The notes under the pieces were generated by a model. It made no database searches and had not been told where the DNA came from. It saw only the letters and a program-made list of their open reading frames with translations. Below, piece after piece: positions 6,344 to 7,797 of a DNA stretch of 7,797 nt; the stretch's first letter is position 1; every line of letters begins with the position of its first letter. Source of the stretch: Puia dinghuensis (lineage in GTDB: Bacteria; Bacteroidota; Bacteroidia; Chitinophagales; Chitinophagaceae); assembly GCA_026224995.1 (NCBI GenBank), contig JAMFRX010000208.1, forward strand, positions 1 to 7,797, given 5' to 3'. The translations under genes and the position numbers were made by a program.

Positions 6344-7797
6344 GTACGCAAGCCAACATCCTGAAAGTTCATCCCGCCGACAACGTGCTGGTAGCCCTCA
6401 CCCCTCTCGAAAAAGATTCCAAAGTCTCTTACGACGGCCAGGAGTATACCATCCAGGAGATCATAAAAGCAAAACATAAGTTCGCCACTGTCGACTTCGC
6501 CACCGGCGACTCCATCATCATGTACGGGGTGTTGGTAGGAAAGGCACAGCAGCCCATAAAAAAAGGCGGTCTCATCAGCACCGCCAACGTCAAGCACGCC
6601 GCCAACGACTTCACCATCGGCGACCGCAAAACGGAATGGGCAAAGCCCGATACCACTCCCTTCTCCGGCCGCACCTTCAACGGCTATCACCGCGCCGACG
6701 GCAGCGTAGGCACAGCTAACTACTGGGTGGTCATCCCCATGGTCTTTTGCGAGAACCGCAACCTCGACGTTCTCCAGCAAGCCCTCGTCACCGACCTCGG
6801 CTATGGCCGCAATCGCTCCTACCAGCTCCAGTCCCAGCAGCTCGTAGAGCTCTACAGGGCCGGCAAGAGCGTCGAGCAGATCCTCGAAACGGACCTCCAT
6901 GCCGACTATGAGCACAATGCCACGCAACGCCTCTTCCCCAATGTCGACGGCATCAAATTCCTCAACCATGACGGCGGCTGCGGTGGCACCCGCCAGGACG
7001 CCCAGGCCCTCTGTGGCCTCCTCGCAGGCTATATCACCCATCCCAACGTGGCCGGCGCTACCGTACTCAGCCTCGGCTGTCAGAACGCCCAGGTCTCCAT
7101 GCTGGAAGAAGAGATCAAAAAACGCTCCCCGCAATTCTCCAAGCCCCTCTATATCCTCGAACAGCAAAAGATAGGTACGGAATCGGCCTTCCTCTCGGAA
7201 GCCATCAAACAGACCTTCGCCGGTGTCATCCTCGCCAACCAGCAGCAGCGTCAGCCCGCTCCGCTCAGCAAGCTCTGCATCGGCCTGGAATGCGGCGGCT
7301 CCGATGGCTTCTCCGGCATCTCCGCCAATCCCGCCATCGGCTATACCTCGGACCTCCTCGTCGCCCTTGGCGGCTCCGTCATCCTGTCCGAATTCCCCGA
7401 ACTATGTGGTGTGGAACAAGATCTCAGCGACCGCTGTCTCGACACGGATACGGCCGAACGCTTCTCGCATCTCATGCGGACCTATAACGACCGCGCCAAA
7501 GCCGTAGGCTCGGGATTCGATATGAACCCTTCCCCCGGCAATATCCGCGACGGCCTCATCACCGACGCCATCAAGTCCGCGGGCGCCGCAAAAAAAGGCG
7601 GCACCTCGCCCGTCGCCGCTGTCCTCGACTACCCCGAAAAAGTCACCAAACCCGGTCTGAATCTCTTATGTACCCCCGGCAACGACGTGGAGTCGACAAC
7701 CGCGGAAGTGGCCTCGGGCGCCAATATCGTTCTCTTCACCACCGGTCTCGGCACCCCCACGGGTAACCCTGTAGCGCCCGTCGTAAAGATCGCCAGC
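6340..7797 (+). CDS. uxaA: Altronate dehydratase (3' end cut by window)
   Basis: Starting at the ATGA overlap with uxaB, the frame stays open for 486 codons to the window edge. UxaA proteins are about 495 residues in E. coli and, as I recall, nearer 550 in Bacteroidota, so a C-terminal tail is missing. The enzyme removes water from D-altronate to give 2-keto-3-deoxy-D-gluconate and needs a divalent metal, iron or manganese. Seen: an N-terminal SAF domain (about 5-86) with KHKFA (45-49) and GDSIIMYG (56-63); an FNGYHRADGSVGTANYW linker that opens the catalytic domain; HDGGCGGTRQD with His210 and Cys214; SLGCQN with Cys247; GLECGGSDGFSG with Cys318; NPSPGNIRDG; and CTPGNDVESTT with Cys444, followed by GLGTPTGNPVAPV. 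Galactarate dehydratase (GarD) shares the fold, but the neighbouring uxaB, kdgK and kdgA favour altronate. The SAF and catalytic halves are fused, unlike the two-gene versions in some organisms. Confidence 0.92.
   Translation, partial: MSTQANILKVHPADNVLVALTPLEKDSKVSYDGQEYTIQEIIKAKHKFATVDFATGDSIIMYGVLVGKAQQPIKKGGLISTANVKHAANDFTIGDRKTEWAKPDTTPFSGRTFNGYHRADGSVGTANYWVVIPMVFCENRNLDVLQQALVTDLGYGRNRSYQLQSQQLVELYRAGKSVEQILETDLHADYEHNATQRLFPNVDGIKFLNHDGGCGGTRQDAQALCGLLAGYITHPNVAGATVLSLGCQNAQVSMLEEEIKKRSPQFSKPLYILEQQKIGTESAFLSEAIKQTFAGVILANQQQRQPAPLSKLCIGLECGGSDGFSGISANPAIGYTSDLLVALGGSVILSEFPELCGVEQDLSDRCLDTDTAERFSHLMRTYNDRAKAVGSGFDMNPSPGNIRDGLITDAIKSAGAAKKGGTSPVAAVLDYPEKVTKPGLNLLCTPGNDVESTTAEVASGANIVLFTTGLGTPTGNPVAPVVKIAS

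Larger units (their letters stand above)
1..7797 (+). other. Single co-directional operon segment for L-fucose/L-galactose/galacturonate-type sugar-acid catabolism
   Basis: All eight genes read in one direction. The junctions are: 8-base overlap (539-546), 3-base gap (1379-1381), 4-base gap (2171-2174), and overlaps of 4 (3182-3185), 11 (4194-4204), 4 (4862-4865) and 4 (6340-6343) bases. No internal hairpin-plus-T-run terminator is visible, and no gap is long enough for a regulated promoter. Six of the seven internal starts read ATGA; the lactonase (ATGC) is the exception. None has a clear Shine-Dalgarno, as is usual in Bacteroidota. The products form a chain from sugar lactone to pyruvate. 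The operon's promoter, transporter and regulator lie outside the window. Confidence 0.8.

Noticed and set aside
6091..7167. Open - strand frame spanning the uxaB/uxaA junction
   Set aside because: It runs antisense to two well-supported genes, has no recognisable domain, and is explained by codon bias.

Overview
The window is a single, gap-free stretch of sugar-acid catabolism genes. Eight protein-coding genes, all on the + strand, cover essentially every base. The first lacks its 5' end and the last lacks its 3' end because of the window edges. I see no RNA gene, mobile element, CRISPR array, terminator or opposite-strand gene. The protein sequences, the absence of Shine-Dalgarno motifs and the A/T-rich bases before most starts suggest a Bacteroidota bacterium with a fairly GC-rich genome, perhaps Chitinophagaceae. 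That assignment is inference.

Layout: (1) 1-546, the end of a fumarylacetoacetate hydrolase (FAH) family enzyme of the 2,4-diketo-3-deoxy-L-fuconate hydrolase type. (2) 539-1378, a COG3618 amidohydrolase of the L-fucono-/L-galactono-lactonase type. (3) 1382-2170, a short-chain dehydrogenase whose catalytic lysine position is asparagine. (4) 2175-3185, a zinc-dependent medium-chain dehydrogenase resembling L-galactonate 5-dehydrogenase (LgoD/YjjN). (5) 3182-4204, 2-keto-3-deoxygluconate (KDG) kinase. (6) 4194-4865, KDPG aldolase. (7) 4862-6343, tagaturonate reductase (uxaB). (8) 6340 to the end, altronate dehydratase (uxaA). Neighbouring genes overlap by 4-11 bases or are 3-4 bases apart, as expected for one translationally coupled operon.

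The last four genes convert D-tagaturonate to D-altronate, KDG, KDPG, and finally pyruvate plus glyceraldehyde-3-phosphate. The usual reading would be galacturonate use, but the uronate isomerase uxaC is not in the window. The lactonase and the zinc dehydrogenase offer another source of tagaturonate: L-galactonolactone to L-galactonate to D-tagaturonate. This matches an L-galactose route I recall from Bacteroides vulgatus. The FAH enzyme and the short-chain dehydrogenase fit instead the non-phosphorylating L-fucose route ending in pyruvate and L-lactate. The operon therefore looks like a device for 6-deoxy/6-hydroxy L-galacto sugars (L-fucose and L-galactose, both found in plant cell walls and algal glycans), possibly combined with galacturonate.

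The main oddities are the Lys-to-Asn change in the short-chain dehydrogenase active site, a sharp fall in GC over the first 180 bases, and one very AT-rich island at the lactonase/dehydrogenase junction.
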